This document shows positions 1 to 7,147 of a stretch of 7,898 bases of DNA, piece after piece (position 1 is the stretch's first letter; the number at the start of each line of letters is the position of its first letter). The stretch is from DASSBG01 sp035703755 (GTDB lineage: Bacteria; Pseudomonadota; Gammaproteobacteria; Xanthomonadales; Rhodanobacteraceae), in NCBI GenBank assembly GCA_035703755.1, contig DASSXP010000332.1:1-7898 (forward strand). The letters are read 5' to 3'. The notes beneath the pieces were generated by a model that saw nothing but the letters and a program-made list of their open reading frames with translations, was not told the DNA's origin and ran no database searches. A program made the translations under genes and the position numbers.

Positions 1-294
1 TGTCGCGCCCGGTGAGACCGCAAAGCGGGCGCCTGCGGCTTGCACGGCGGCAAGATCGTGCGGTGTCAGCACGGTGCCGGCGCCGGGGATGGCGCCGTCG
101 ACTTCGTTGGCGATGGCGCGAATCGCTTCCAGCGCCACCGGTGTGCGCAGCGTCACTTCGATTGCCGGCAGGCCGCCGGCCACCAGCGCGCGGGCCAACG
201 GCACCGCGTGGGCGAGTTCGTCGATCACGACCACCGGCACCACCGGCGCCCGCGACAAGATGGCGGCAAGGCCGGATTGTTGTGTGTGTGTCAT
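1..294 (-). CDS. eda: KDPG/KHG aldolase (Entner-Doudoroff), N-terminal 98 residues, cut by the window edge
   Basis: This is the start of 2-keto-3-deoxy-6-phosphogluconate aldolase, the cytoplasmic class I aldolase that splits KDPG into pyruvate and glyceraldehyde-3-phosphate, the last Entner-Doudoroff step. The frame is open from an ATG at 294 to base 1, and the C-terminal half lies outside the window. The visible part aligns closely with E. coli Eda: PVVPVVVIDELAHAVPLA near residue 17, IEVTLRTPVALEAIRAI near 45, GAGTVLTP near 71, and FAVSPGAT at the edge. Glu46, Arg50 and Thr74 match E. coli Glu45, Arg49 and Thr73. The Schiff-base lysine (E. coli Lys133) is beyond the edge, so its presence cannot be checked. 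The start codon agrees with the E. coli N-terminus, but the ribosome site is weak (a GGA about 12 bases upstream). The gene follows edd by 68 bases in the same direction and is probably co-transcribed with it. Confidence 0.93.
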   Translation of the reverse strand, partial: MTHTQQSGLAAILSRAPVVPVVVIDELAHAVPLARALVAGGLPAIEVTLRTPVALEAIRAIANEVDGAIPGAGTVLTPHDLAAVQAAGARFAVSPGAT

Positions 295-362
295 GGGTCT
301 TGGGTTCCGGATTGGGGGGGCGGGATGGGCGGCGGGAATGTCCGTGTTGATCCGTGCGGTGC

Positions 363-2204
363 TCACCGTTCCGCAGCTTGTTTCACGTCAGCGACACCGA
401 ATACGCAGGCGCCGGTGTCGGCGCTGCTGACGGCGTTGCGGAACAGCGTGAACAGCTCGCGGCCACAGCCCTGGTGTTGCGTGGACAGATTTGCGGTGGC
501 GTGTTCGCGTGCCCCCCAGACGGCGGCGTCGATCAGCACGTCGAGCGTGCCGGCCACGGCGTCGAGGCGGATCGGGTCGCCATCGACGAGCTTGCCGAGC
601 GGGCCGGCGTCGATCGCTTCCGGGGCGACGTGGATGGCGGCCGGAATCTTGCCGGAAGCGCCCGACATGCGGCCATCGGTGACCAGCGCGACGCGGAAGC
701 CGCGCGATTGCAGCGCTGACAGTCGCGGCGTCAGTTTGTGCAGCTCCGGCATGCCGATCGCTTTCGGGCCCTGAAAGCGCACCACCACCACGCAATCCTT
801 GTCGAGCTCGCGGCGGTCGAAGGCGCGGCAGACGTCGTCCTGGTCTTCGAACACCACCGCCGGGGCTTCCACCACCTGACGGTCTTCCGGCACCGAGGAC
901 ACCTTGATTACCGCGCGGCCGAGATTGCCGGTGAGTACGCGCAAGCCGCCATCGGGGCGGAACGGCTCGGCCACCGGCCGCACGATTTGCAGGTTGCCGC
1001 TGGCGGTGACGCGGGTCCAGTCGAGTTGGCCGTCGCTGTCCAGCGACGGGGTCGAGCGGTAGGCATCGAGGCCCTTGCCCCACACCGTTTGCACGTCGCC
1101 GTGCAGCAAGCCGGCGTCGAGCAACTGGCCGATCAGAAACGGCATGCCGCCGGCGGCGTGGAAATGGTTTACGTCGGCGCTGCCATTCGGATACACGCGC
1201 GCCAGCAGCGGCACCACGCCCGATAGCGCGTCGAAGTCTTCCAGTGTCAATTCAAGACCGGCGGCTGCCGCCATCGCCACCAGATGCAGCAGCTGGTTGG
1301 TAGAGCCACCGGTGGCGTGCAGTCCAACCACGCCGTTGACCACGCAGCGCGCATCGACCAGCTGGCCGATCGGCGTGTAGTCGTCACCGAGCGCGGTGAT
1401 GCGGGCGGCGCGCTCCACCGCGGCACGGGTGAGGGCGTCGCGCAGTGGCGTGTCGGGGCTGACGAAACTCGAACCGGGCAGGTGCAGGCCCATGATCTCC
1501 ATCAGCATCTGGTTGGAGTTGGCGGTGCCGTAGAAGGTGCAGGTGCCGGGGCTGTGATAGGAGCGCGCCTCGGCTTCCAGCAGCTCGTCGCGGCTGGCCT
1601 TGCCCTCGGCATACAGCTGACGCACCTTGGCCTTGTCCTCGTTCGGAAGACCGCTGCCCATCGGGCCGGACGGCACGAACACCGCCGGCAGATGGCCAAA
1701 GCTCAGTGCCGCGATCATCAGGCCGGGCACGATCTTGTCGCAGATGCCGAGGAACAGCGCGGCATCGTACATGTCGTGCGACAGCGCCACCGCCGCGGCC
1801 ATCGCGATCACGTCACGCGAGAACAACGACAGCTGCATGCCGTCGCGGCCCTGGGTGATGCCGTCGCACATCGCCGGTACGCCACCTGCCACCTGCGCGG
1901 TGGCGCCGGCTTCGCGGGCGTAGCGGCGAATCAACTCCGGGTAACGCTCGTAGGGTTGGTGCGCTGACAGCATGTCGTTGTACGCGGTGACGATGCCGAG
2001 GTTGGCTGCCGATCCATTGCGCAAGGCGTTTTTGTCCTCGCTGCCACAGGCGGCGAAACCGTGCGCGATATTGCTGCAATCGAGTTGGCGCCGATGCGGG
2101 CCCTGGCCGCGTGCGGCGTCGATCCGGGCGAGGTAGGCCTGACGCCTGGCGTGGCTGCGATGGTCGATGCGTTGGGTAACTTCCAACAATACGGGATGGG
2201 TCAT
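363..2204 (-). CDS. edd: 6-phosphogluconate dehydratase
   Basis: This cytoplasmic iron-sulfur enzyme of the IlvD/Edd family dehydrates 6-phosphogluconate to KDPG, the committing Entner-Doudoroff step. The protein aligns over its full length with E. coli Edd (603 residues). Both family signatures are present: CDKIVPG from Cys155 and ALVTDGRMSGAS near 506-517. Cys113 (VPAMCDG), Cys155 and Cys222 (SPGTCTFYG) sit at the conserved cysteine positions expected to hold the cluster. I chose the ATG at 2204 (613 residues) because MTHPVLLEVTQRI lines up with the E. coli N-terminus MNPQLLRVTNRI. An in-frame ATG at 2222 would add six residues, and neither start has a convincing Shine-Dalgarno. The C-terminus runs about ten residues past the E. 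coli end. The gene lies between zwf (59 bases upstream) and eda, which fits an Entner-Doudoroff operon. The product assignment is firm, and dihydroxy-acid dehydratase (IlvD) is a poorer match. Confidence 0.97.
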   Translation of the reverse strand: MTHPVLLEVTQRIDHRSHARRQAYLARIDAARGQGPHRRQLDCSNIAHGFAACGSEDKNALRNGSAANLGIVTAYNDMLSAHQPYERYPELIRRYAREAGATAQVAGGVPAMCDGITQGRDGMQLSLFSRDVIAMAAAVALSHDMYDAALFLGICDKIVPGLMIAALSFGHLPAVFVPSGPMGSGLPNEDKAKVRQLYAEGKASRDELLEAEARSYHSPGTCTFYGTANSNQMLMEIMGLHLPGSSFVSPDTPLRDALTRAAVERAARITALGDDYTPIGQLVDARCVVNGVVGLHATGGSTNQLLHLVAMAAAAGLELTLEDFDALSGVVPLLARVYPNGSADVNHFHAAGGMPFLIGQLLDAGLLHGDVQTVWGKGLDAYRSTPSLDSDGQLDWTRVTASGNLQIVRPVAEPFRPDGGLRVLTGNLGRAVIKVSSVPEDRQVVEAPAVVFEDQDDVCRAFDRRELDKDCVVVVRFQGPKAIGMPELHKLTPRLSALQSRGFRVALVTDGRMSGASGKIPAAIHVAPEAIDAGPLGKLVDGDPIRLDAVAGTLDVLIDAAVWGAREHATANLSTQHQGCGRELFTLFRNAVSSADTGACVFGVADVKQAAER

Positions 2205-2263
2205 GATGTTTTCAGCCGACATGGGAGTGCATGGGGTTATCGGGCCGCGTGCTCGGCGGTGTC

Positions 2264-3742
<1,479 letters not shown>

Positions 3743-3857
3743 GGGAGTCTCCATTGGGGACTGAAAGCGTACCACTGAAATACCAATAAGCCAATAATTG
3801 CCATTGCAACGGTTTGCTGTCGGCGACCAGTTGACAAAGTGGTATCAAACCGGGATC
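3743..3857. promoter_or_regulatory. Shared divergent control region between zwf and nagR
   Basis: About 115 bases separate the chosen zwf start from the first plausible nagR start, so both promoters must lie here or inside the gene ends. The stretch from about 3771 to 3805 is markedly richer in A and T than the genes on either side, as expected of a promoter. It holds TACCA at 3770-3774 and 3781-3785, the inverse TGGTA at 3840-3844, and a tandem CCAATAA pair. A good -35-like TTGACA faces nagR. I could not find a convincing -10/-35 pair facing zwf, nor the TGTAAT/ATTACA-type palindrome bound by HexR at zwf and edd in many gammaproteobacteria. Confidence 0.6.
3783..3797. repeat. Tandem 7-base direct repeat CCAATAA, period 8
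   Basis: CCAATAA occurs at 3783-3789 and again at 3791-3797, separated by one G. Read on the zwf strand it is TTATTGG twice. It sits in the AT-rich part of the zwf-nagR gap and overlaps one of the TACCA elements. It could be part of a regulator site or simply a low-complexity patch. The sequence alone does not tell which. Confidence 0.45.
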
Positions 3858-3859
3858 AT
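3831..3859 (+). promoter_or_regulatory. Candidate promoter of the nagR-nagB-nagA cluster with an operator-like half-site in its spacer
   Basis: A perfect -35 hexamer TTGACA at 3831-3836 is followed, after a 17-base spacer, by GATCAT at 3854-3859, which matches four of six -10 consensus bases. The spacer contains TGGTATCAAACC at 3840-3851. Its TGGTAT half resembles operators known for HutC-type GntR regulators of amino-sugar genes, which follow a TGGT-N4-ACCA pattern, but the second half is degenerate here. A regulator bound there would block the promoter, which would fit autorepression by NagR. The -10 match is only moderate, so this is a candidate. Confidence 0.45.
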
Positions 3860-4610
3860 GCCGGCCATGGACCACGACCTCTCACGCGAATACACCCAGG
3901 GCCCCGAGGATCGGCGCATGCCGGCCTACCTGCGTCTGCGCGGCGCGATCCGTCGCAGCGTCGAGGGCGGCGGGTTCGCGCCCGGCGAGCCGCTGCCGAG
4001 CGAGCGTGATCTGGCCCGCGATCTCAAGCTGTCGCGGGTCACCGTGCGCAAGGCCATCGCCGGCCTGGTCGAGGATGGCCTGCTCAATCAGCGCCACGGC
4101 GCCGGCAACTTCGTCGCCGACCGCATTGTCAAGCCGTTCTCACGCATGTCGAGTTTCACCGAGGACTTGCGTGCCCGCGGCCTCGATCCGCGCTCGGTGG
4201 TGCTGGATCGGGAAATTGGTGTGGTTACCCCGGATGAAGCGATGGCGCTCAACCTGTCGCCCGGCCAGACCGTGGTGCGCTTGCACCGCCAGCGCTTTTC
4301 CGGCGACACCCCGCTGGCGGTGGAGCGCGCGGCGATTCCGCATGCCATTCTGCTCGACCCGGCCAGCGTGCAGAGCTCGTTGTACGAGGCGCTGGACGCG
4401 ATTGGCTGCCGCCCGGTGCGTGCTTTGCAGCGCCTGCGTGCGGTCAATCTCAACACCGAGCAGGCGCGCCAACTCAACGTGCCGGTCGGCAGTGCCGCGC
4501 TGGCACTGGAACGGCGTGGCTTCCTGGTCGATGGCCGCGTGGTCGAGTTCACGCGCTCGTGGTATCGCGCGGACGCCTACGACTTCGTCTCCGAAATGCA
4601 AGACCAGTGA
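3858..4610 (+). CDS. nagR: GntR family (HutC subfamily) transcriptional regulator, NagR-like
   Basis: This is a cytoplasmic DNA-binding repressor-type protein. Residues about 22-86 form the GntR winged helix, with the recognition helix-turn-helix in SERDLARDLKLSRVTVRKAI (48-67) and the wing ending in GAGNFV. Residues about 94-245 form a UTRA effector domain, seen as FTEDLRARG, the strand RLHRQRF, LAVERAAIP, and the C-terminal block ALALERRGFL to WYRADAYDF. HutC-type regulators beside nagA and nagB usually sense glucosamine-6-P or GlcNAc-6-P, so NagR is inferred from context and not from ligand residues. The ATG at 3858 (250 residues) was chosen because codon-position GC bias starts there. ATG 3867 (247 residues) and ATG 3918 (230 residues, with GAGGA at a good distance) are real alternatives. 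It is the first gene of the cluster and probably regulates itself and its neighbours, perhaps also zwf. Confidence 0.85.
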   Translation: MPAMDHDLSREYTQGPEDRRMPAYLRLRGAIRRSVEGGGFAPGEPLPSERDLARDLKLSRVTVRKAIAGLVEDGLLNQRHGAGNFVADRIVKPFSRMSSFTEDLRARGLDPRSVVLDREIGVVTPDEAMALNLSPGQTVVRLHRQRFSGDTPLAVERAAIPHAILLDPASVQSSLYEALDAIGCRPVRALQRLRAVNLNTEQARQLNVPVGSAALALERRGFLVDGRVVEFTRSWYRADAYDFVSEMQDQ

Positions 4611-4629
4611 TTTTTGCCAACTGACGCGG

Positions 4630-4656
4630 CGGGCGCGCTCCGAGCGGGTGCGCCCG
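4630..4656 (+). other. GC-rich stem-loop between nagR and nagB-II
   Basis: The bases CGGGCGC at 4630-4636 can pair with GCGCCCG at 4650-4656 in a perfect seven-base stem. The loop between them contains a small GCT/AGC inner pairing. No run of T follows, so it is not a classic intrinsic terminator. It lies in the 68-base gap after the nagR stop and about 22 bases before the chosen nagB-II start. It could set relative expression or mRNA stability, or be a chance result of high GC. Confidence 0.4.
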
Positions 4657-4678
4657 TGGCATGCCAACCGGAAAACCC

Positions 4679-5719
4679 ATGACCGTCATTGCCACCCAAT
4701 CCACCCTGATGTACGCCGAGGCGGGTGAAGCCGCCGCGGTGGTCGAACGCCAACTGGCCTTGAATGAGGACGTGGTGGCGGCGCTGGCGCAACGCCTGCG
4801 CACGCAGCCGCCGCGTTTCGCCGTGACCTGCGGCCGCGGCAGTTCCGACCACGCCGCGACCTACGCCAAGTACGCGCTGGAGACTAGGCTCGGCATCGTT
4901 ACCGCCTCCTTGTCGCCGTCGGTGGAGTCGGTGTACGGCAAGCCGCTCGACCTCGCCGGGGCTTTGTTCATCGCCATCTCGCAATCGGGCAAGAGCCCGG
5001 ATCTGGTGGCAAGCGCCAGTGCGGCGCGGGCCGCGGGCGCCACCGTGTTGTCGCTGTTGAATGTTACCGACTCGCCGCTGGCGGCAGCCTCTGACGTGGT
5101 GATCCCGTTGCATGCCGGCGCTGAGCGCAGCGTGGCGGCAACCAAGAGCTACCTCGCCACGCTGGCCGCGGTGCTGCATCTGGTGGCGCGCTGGAGCGAT
5201 GATGCGGCTTTGCTGGCCGCATTGCGCGCGCTGCCGGATGGCTTGCGCCGCGCTGCGGCGCTCGATTGGCAACCGCTGGTCGATGGGCTCGCCAAGGCGA
5301 GCAATCTGTTTGTGCTGGGGCGCGGCTACGGTTTTGGCGCGGCCCAGGAGGCGGCGCTCAAGTTCAAGGAAACCTGCGGCCTGCACGCCGAGGCTTTCAG
5401 CAGTGCCGAGGTCAAGCACGGCCCGATGGCGCTGATCGGGCAGGATTTTCCGTTGCTGGTGCTGGGGCAGGATGACGCCACCCTGACCGGCACACTGGCG
5501 GCGGCCGAGGAGTTCCGGGCGCGCGGTGCGCGCGTGTGGTGCGCGGCGGCCACGGCGCCGACGGCAATCGCTTTGCCGGTGGTGGCGGAAGTGCATCCCA
5601 TGGTCGCGCCGATTCTGGCCGTGCAGTCGTTTTACCGTGCCGCCAACGCGTTGTCGGTGCGGCGCGGTTACAACCCCGATGTGCCACCACATCTCAACAA
5701 GGTCACCGAAACGGTGTAG
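4679..5719 (+). CDS. nagB-II: Glucosamine-6-phosphate deaminase, SIS family (NagB-II)
   Basis: The product is a cytoplasmic double-SIS sugar-phosphate protein related to the isomerase half of GlmS and to AgaS, with no glutaminase domain. In this context it should convert glucosamine-6-P to fructose-6-P and ammonia. The first SIS domain carries CGRGSSDHAATYAKY (from residue 51), SQSGKSPDL (from 101) and AATKSYLATLA (from 153). The second carries KFKETCGLHAEAFSSAEVKHGPMAL (about 228-252). Glu231, His247 and the tail lysine Lys341 (HLNKVTETV) occupy places equivalent to GlmS catalytic residues. I chose the ATG at 4679 (346 residues), with GGA six bases upstream. An in-frame ATG at 4661 adds six residues. 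Its position between NagR and NagA supports NagB-II over galactosamine-specific AgaS, but substrate specificity is inferred. It is unrelated in fold to the classic E. coli NagB. Confidence 0.85.
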   Translation: MTVIATQSTLMYAEAGEAAAVVERQLALNEDVVAALAQRLRTQPPRFAVTCGRGSSDHAATYAKYALETRLGIVTASLSPSVESVYGKPLDLAGALFIAISQSGKSPDLVASASAARAAGATVLSLLNVTDSPLAAASDVVIPLHAGAERSVAATKSYLATLAAVLHLVARWSDDAALLAALRALPDGLRRAAALDWQPLVDGLAKASNLFVLGRGYGFGAAQEAALKFKETCGLHAEAFSSAEVKHGPMALIGQDFPLLVLGQDDATLTGTLAAAEEFRARGARVWCAAATAPTAIALPVVAEVHPMVAPILAVQSFYRAANALSVRRGYNPDVPPHLNKVTETV

Positions 5720-5729
5720 GTGATTCGCC

Positions 5730-5757
5730 TGCCCGCGCTGCGCTGCAACCGCGGGCA
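5730..5757 (+). other. Perfect 8-base stem-loop between nagB-II and nagA
   Basis: TGCCCGCG at 5730-5737 is the exact reverse complement of CGCGGGCA at 5750-5757, with a 12-base loop. It starts 11 bases after the nagB-II stop. No T-run follows, so it is unlikely to be a full Rho-independent terminator. A role in processing, partial termination or 3' protection of the nagB-II message is possible. The rest of the 109-base gap shows no convincing promoter for nagA. Confidence 0.5.
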
Positions 5758-5828
5758 CGAACCGGTTGACGGCGGCGCCCACCTTTTCGCGGCCGCACAC
5801 TGCACTCACCCATGACCACTCGACGCCC

Positions 5829-6971
5829 ATGCCCATCGCCCTGACCAACGCCCGTGTTCTTGCCGACGACGGATTCCGCAACGACGTCGCCGTGCTGGTG
5901 GATGGCGCCCGCATCGTCGACGTGGTTGCTGCCACGGACCCACGCGTTCAAGCGGCCGCGCGACAAGACCTTGAAGGTCGTTACCTCGTGCCCGGCTTCA
6001 TCGATACCCAGGTCAATGGCGGCGGCGGCGTGCTGTTCAATGACACGCCGACGCTGGACGGCATCCGCGCAATTGCCACGGCGCATCGGCGCTTCGGCAC
6101 CACCGGCTTGCTGCCGACCCTGATCAGCGATGACCTGACGGTGATCGAGGCGGCCATCGCGGCGGTCGCCGAAGCCATCCGCGTGGGCGTGCCGGGTGTG
6201 CTCGGCATCCACATCGAAGGGCCGTACATCGCGCCGGCGCGCAAAGGCGTGCACGACGCCAGCAAGTTCCGCCTCCCAGACGCAGCGGAAATGACGGCGG
6301 TGACCGCGCTCGACAACGGCATCACCCTGATCACGGTGGCGCCCGAGCGGGTCGGCGAGGCGCGGATTCGGCATCTCGTTGCGCGTGGTGCGCTGGTGGC
6401 TGCCGGACATACCGCCGGTGACTGGGCCAGCACGCGGGCCGGCCTCGTCGCCGGCGTGCGCGGCTTCACCCATCTGTTCAACGCGATGACGCCGTTTGGT
6501 TCGCGCGAGCCGGGCGTGGTCGGCGCCGCGCTGGAAGATCCGGACAGCTGGTGCGGCATCATCGTCGATGGTCATCACGTGCATCCGGCCAGCCTGCGCG
6601 TGGCGCTGGCCGCCAAGGCGCGCGGCAAGCTGTTCCTGGTCACCGACGCGATGCCGCCGGTTGGCGCTGACGAGCCGCGTTTCGACCTGCACGGGGAAGC
6701 CATCGAAATCCGCGATGGCGTCTGCCAGACCGCCTCCGGCACGCTGGCCGGTTCCGCGCTCGACATGGCCACCGCCGTACGCAACACCGTCGAATTGCTG
6801 GGCGTGCCGCTGGATGAGGCGGTGCGCATGGCCGCCAGCTATCCAGCCGACTTTCTCGGCGTGGCGGACCGGCGTGGGCGGATTGCCGCAGGCTTGCAGG
6901 CGGACTTTGTCGAGCTCGACAGCGCTCTCACTGCCCATGCCAGCTGGATCGATGGCGTGCGCTACGCCTGA
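5829..6971 (+). CDS. nagA: N-acetylglucosamine-6-phosphate deacetylase
   Basis: This cytoplasmic amidohydrolase-superfamily metalloenzyme removes acetate from GlcNAc-6-P to give glucosamine-6-P, the substrate of the preceding gene product. The 380 residues match the E. coli length (382) and align along the chain. The N-terminal part has LVPGFIDTQVNGGGG, with Gln61 and Asn63 replacing the usual HxH metal pair, as in E. coli NagA. Glu130 (HIEGPY), His194 (AAGHTAG) and His215 (THLFNAM) are the expected metal ligands. His250 (DGHHV) and the catalytic Asp273 (LVTDAM) complete the site. The pattern suggests a mononuclear site of the E. coli type. The ATG at 5829 matches the family N-terminus (MPIALTNARVL). 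The frame is open further upstream only through a TTG at 5766, and the Shine-Dalgarno is weak. It is the last gene of the cluster, 109 bases after nagB-II. Confidence 0.95.
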   Translation: MPIALTNARVLADDGFRNDVAVLVDGARIVDVVAATDPRVQAAARQDLEGRYLVPGFIDTQVNGGGGVLFNDTPTLDGIRAIATAHRRFGTTGLLPTLISDDLTVIEAAIAAVAEAIRVGVPGVLGIHIEGPYIAPARKGVHDASKFRLPDAAEMTAVTALDNGITLITVAPERVGEARIRHLVARGALVAAGHTAGDWASTRAGLVAGVRGFTHLFNAMTPFGSREPGVVGAALEDPDSWCGIIVDGHHVHPASLRVALAAKARGKLFLVTDAMPPVGADEPRFDLHGEAIEIRDGVCQTASGTLAGSALDMATAVRNTVELLGVPLDEAVRMAASYPADFLGVADRRGRIAAGLQADFVELDSALTAHASWIDGVRYA

Positions 6972-6976
6972 CCGGG

Positions 6977-7003
6977 CCGGGTGGGGCAATGCTCCGCCCC
7001 CGG
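6977..7003 (+). other. GC-rich stem-loop just after nagA
   Basis: GGGGC at 6983-6987 pairs with GCCCC at 6996-7000 around an eight-base loop. The stem can extend outward with CCG at 6977-6979 pairing with CGG at 7001-7003 across a small bulge. It begins six bases after the nagA stop. There is no following T-tract, so termination by this element alone is doubtful. Its place at the end of the cluster makes 3' end formation or protection plausible. Confidence 0.35.
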
Positions 7004-7018
7004 CAGTGCCGCCGCAGG

Positions 7019-7038
7019 ATTCCCGCCGGCGCGGGAAT
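7019..7038. repeat. REP-like palindrome (ATTCCCGC, 4-base loop, GCGGGAAT)
   Basis: ATTCCCGC at 7019-7026 and GCGGGAAT at 7031-7038 are exact reverse complements around a CGGC loop, followed by GACG. Palindromes of this ATTCCCGC/GCGGGAAT type are dispersed in many copies in several proteobacterial genomes and usually lie between genes, as here between nagA and the peptidase gene. Only one copy is in the window, so its repeat status is inferred from resemblance. It may help stabilise or end the nagA transcript. Confidence 0.5.
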
Positions 7039-7147
7039 GACGCGTGGCAATGCGTGGTGGAAAATCCGCAAACATGACTTCCGCACCGGTTGCGGCGGTG
7101 GCCGATGGTGGTAAGTTGACGGCCCCTTCCATCGACACGGGACCGTC

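Noticed and set aside
314..339. G-run (seven G at 314-320) and a lone GCGGGAAT in the edd-eda gap
   Set aside because: The G-run is short and outside any coding frame, so phase variation is not supported. GCGGGAAT has no pairing ATTCCCGC nearby, so it is not a second REP-like palindrome.
1284..1967. Plus-strand open frame (227 codons) opposite edd
   Set aside because: It is a shadow of edd, with a His/Gln/Arg-rich translation and no family resemblance.
3798..3857. Extending nagR upstream to a TTG at 3798
   Set aside because: The segment is AT-richer, lacks coding-type codon bias, contains the promoter-like TTGACA and has no ribosome site.
5766..5794. TTGACG as a -35 box for a nagA promoter
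   Set aside because: No -10-like hexamer occurs at a 16-18 base spacing, as the sequence there is nearly all G and C.
5766..5828. Extending nagA upstream to a TTG at 5766
   Set aside because: It would add 21 residues not found at the NagA N-terminus. The ATG at 5829 gives the family length and a matching first strand.
4577..5935. Long minus-strand open frame (452 codons) opposite nagB-II
   Set aside because: It lies wholly antisense to a well-recognised gene, its translation is rich in Arg, His and Gln without any domain I recognise, and such shadow frames are common at this GC content.
5703..6989. Long minus-strand open frame (428 codons) opposite nagA
   Set aside because: It is antisense to a clear nagA with an intact active site, its composition is typical of a frame shadow, and it has no recognisable motif.
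7116..7145. TTGACG as a -35 box for the M16 peptidase gene
   Set aside because: The bases at the right distance do not resemble a -10 box and would overlap the ribosome site. A promoter probably exists in the 176-base gap, but I cannot place it.
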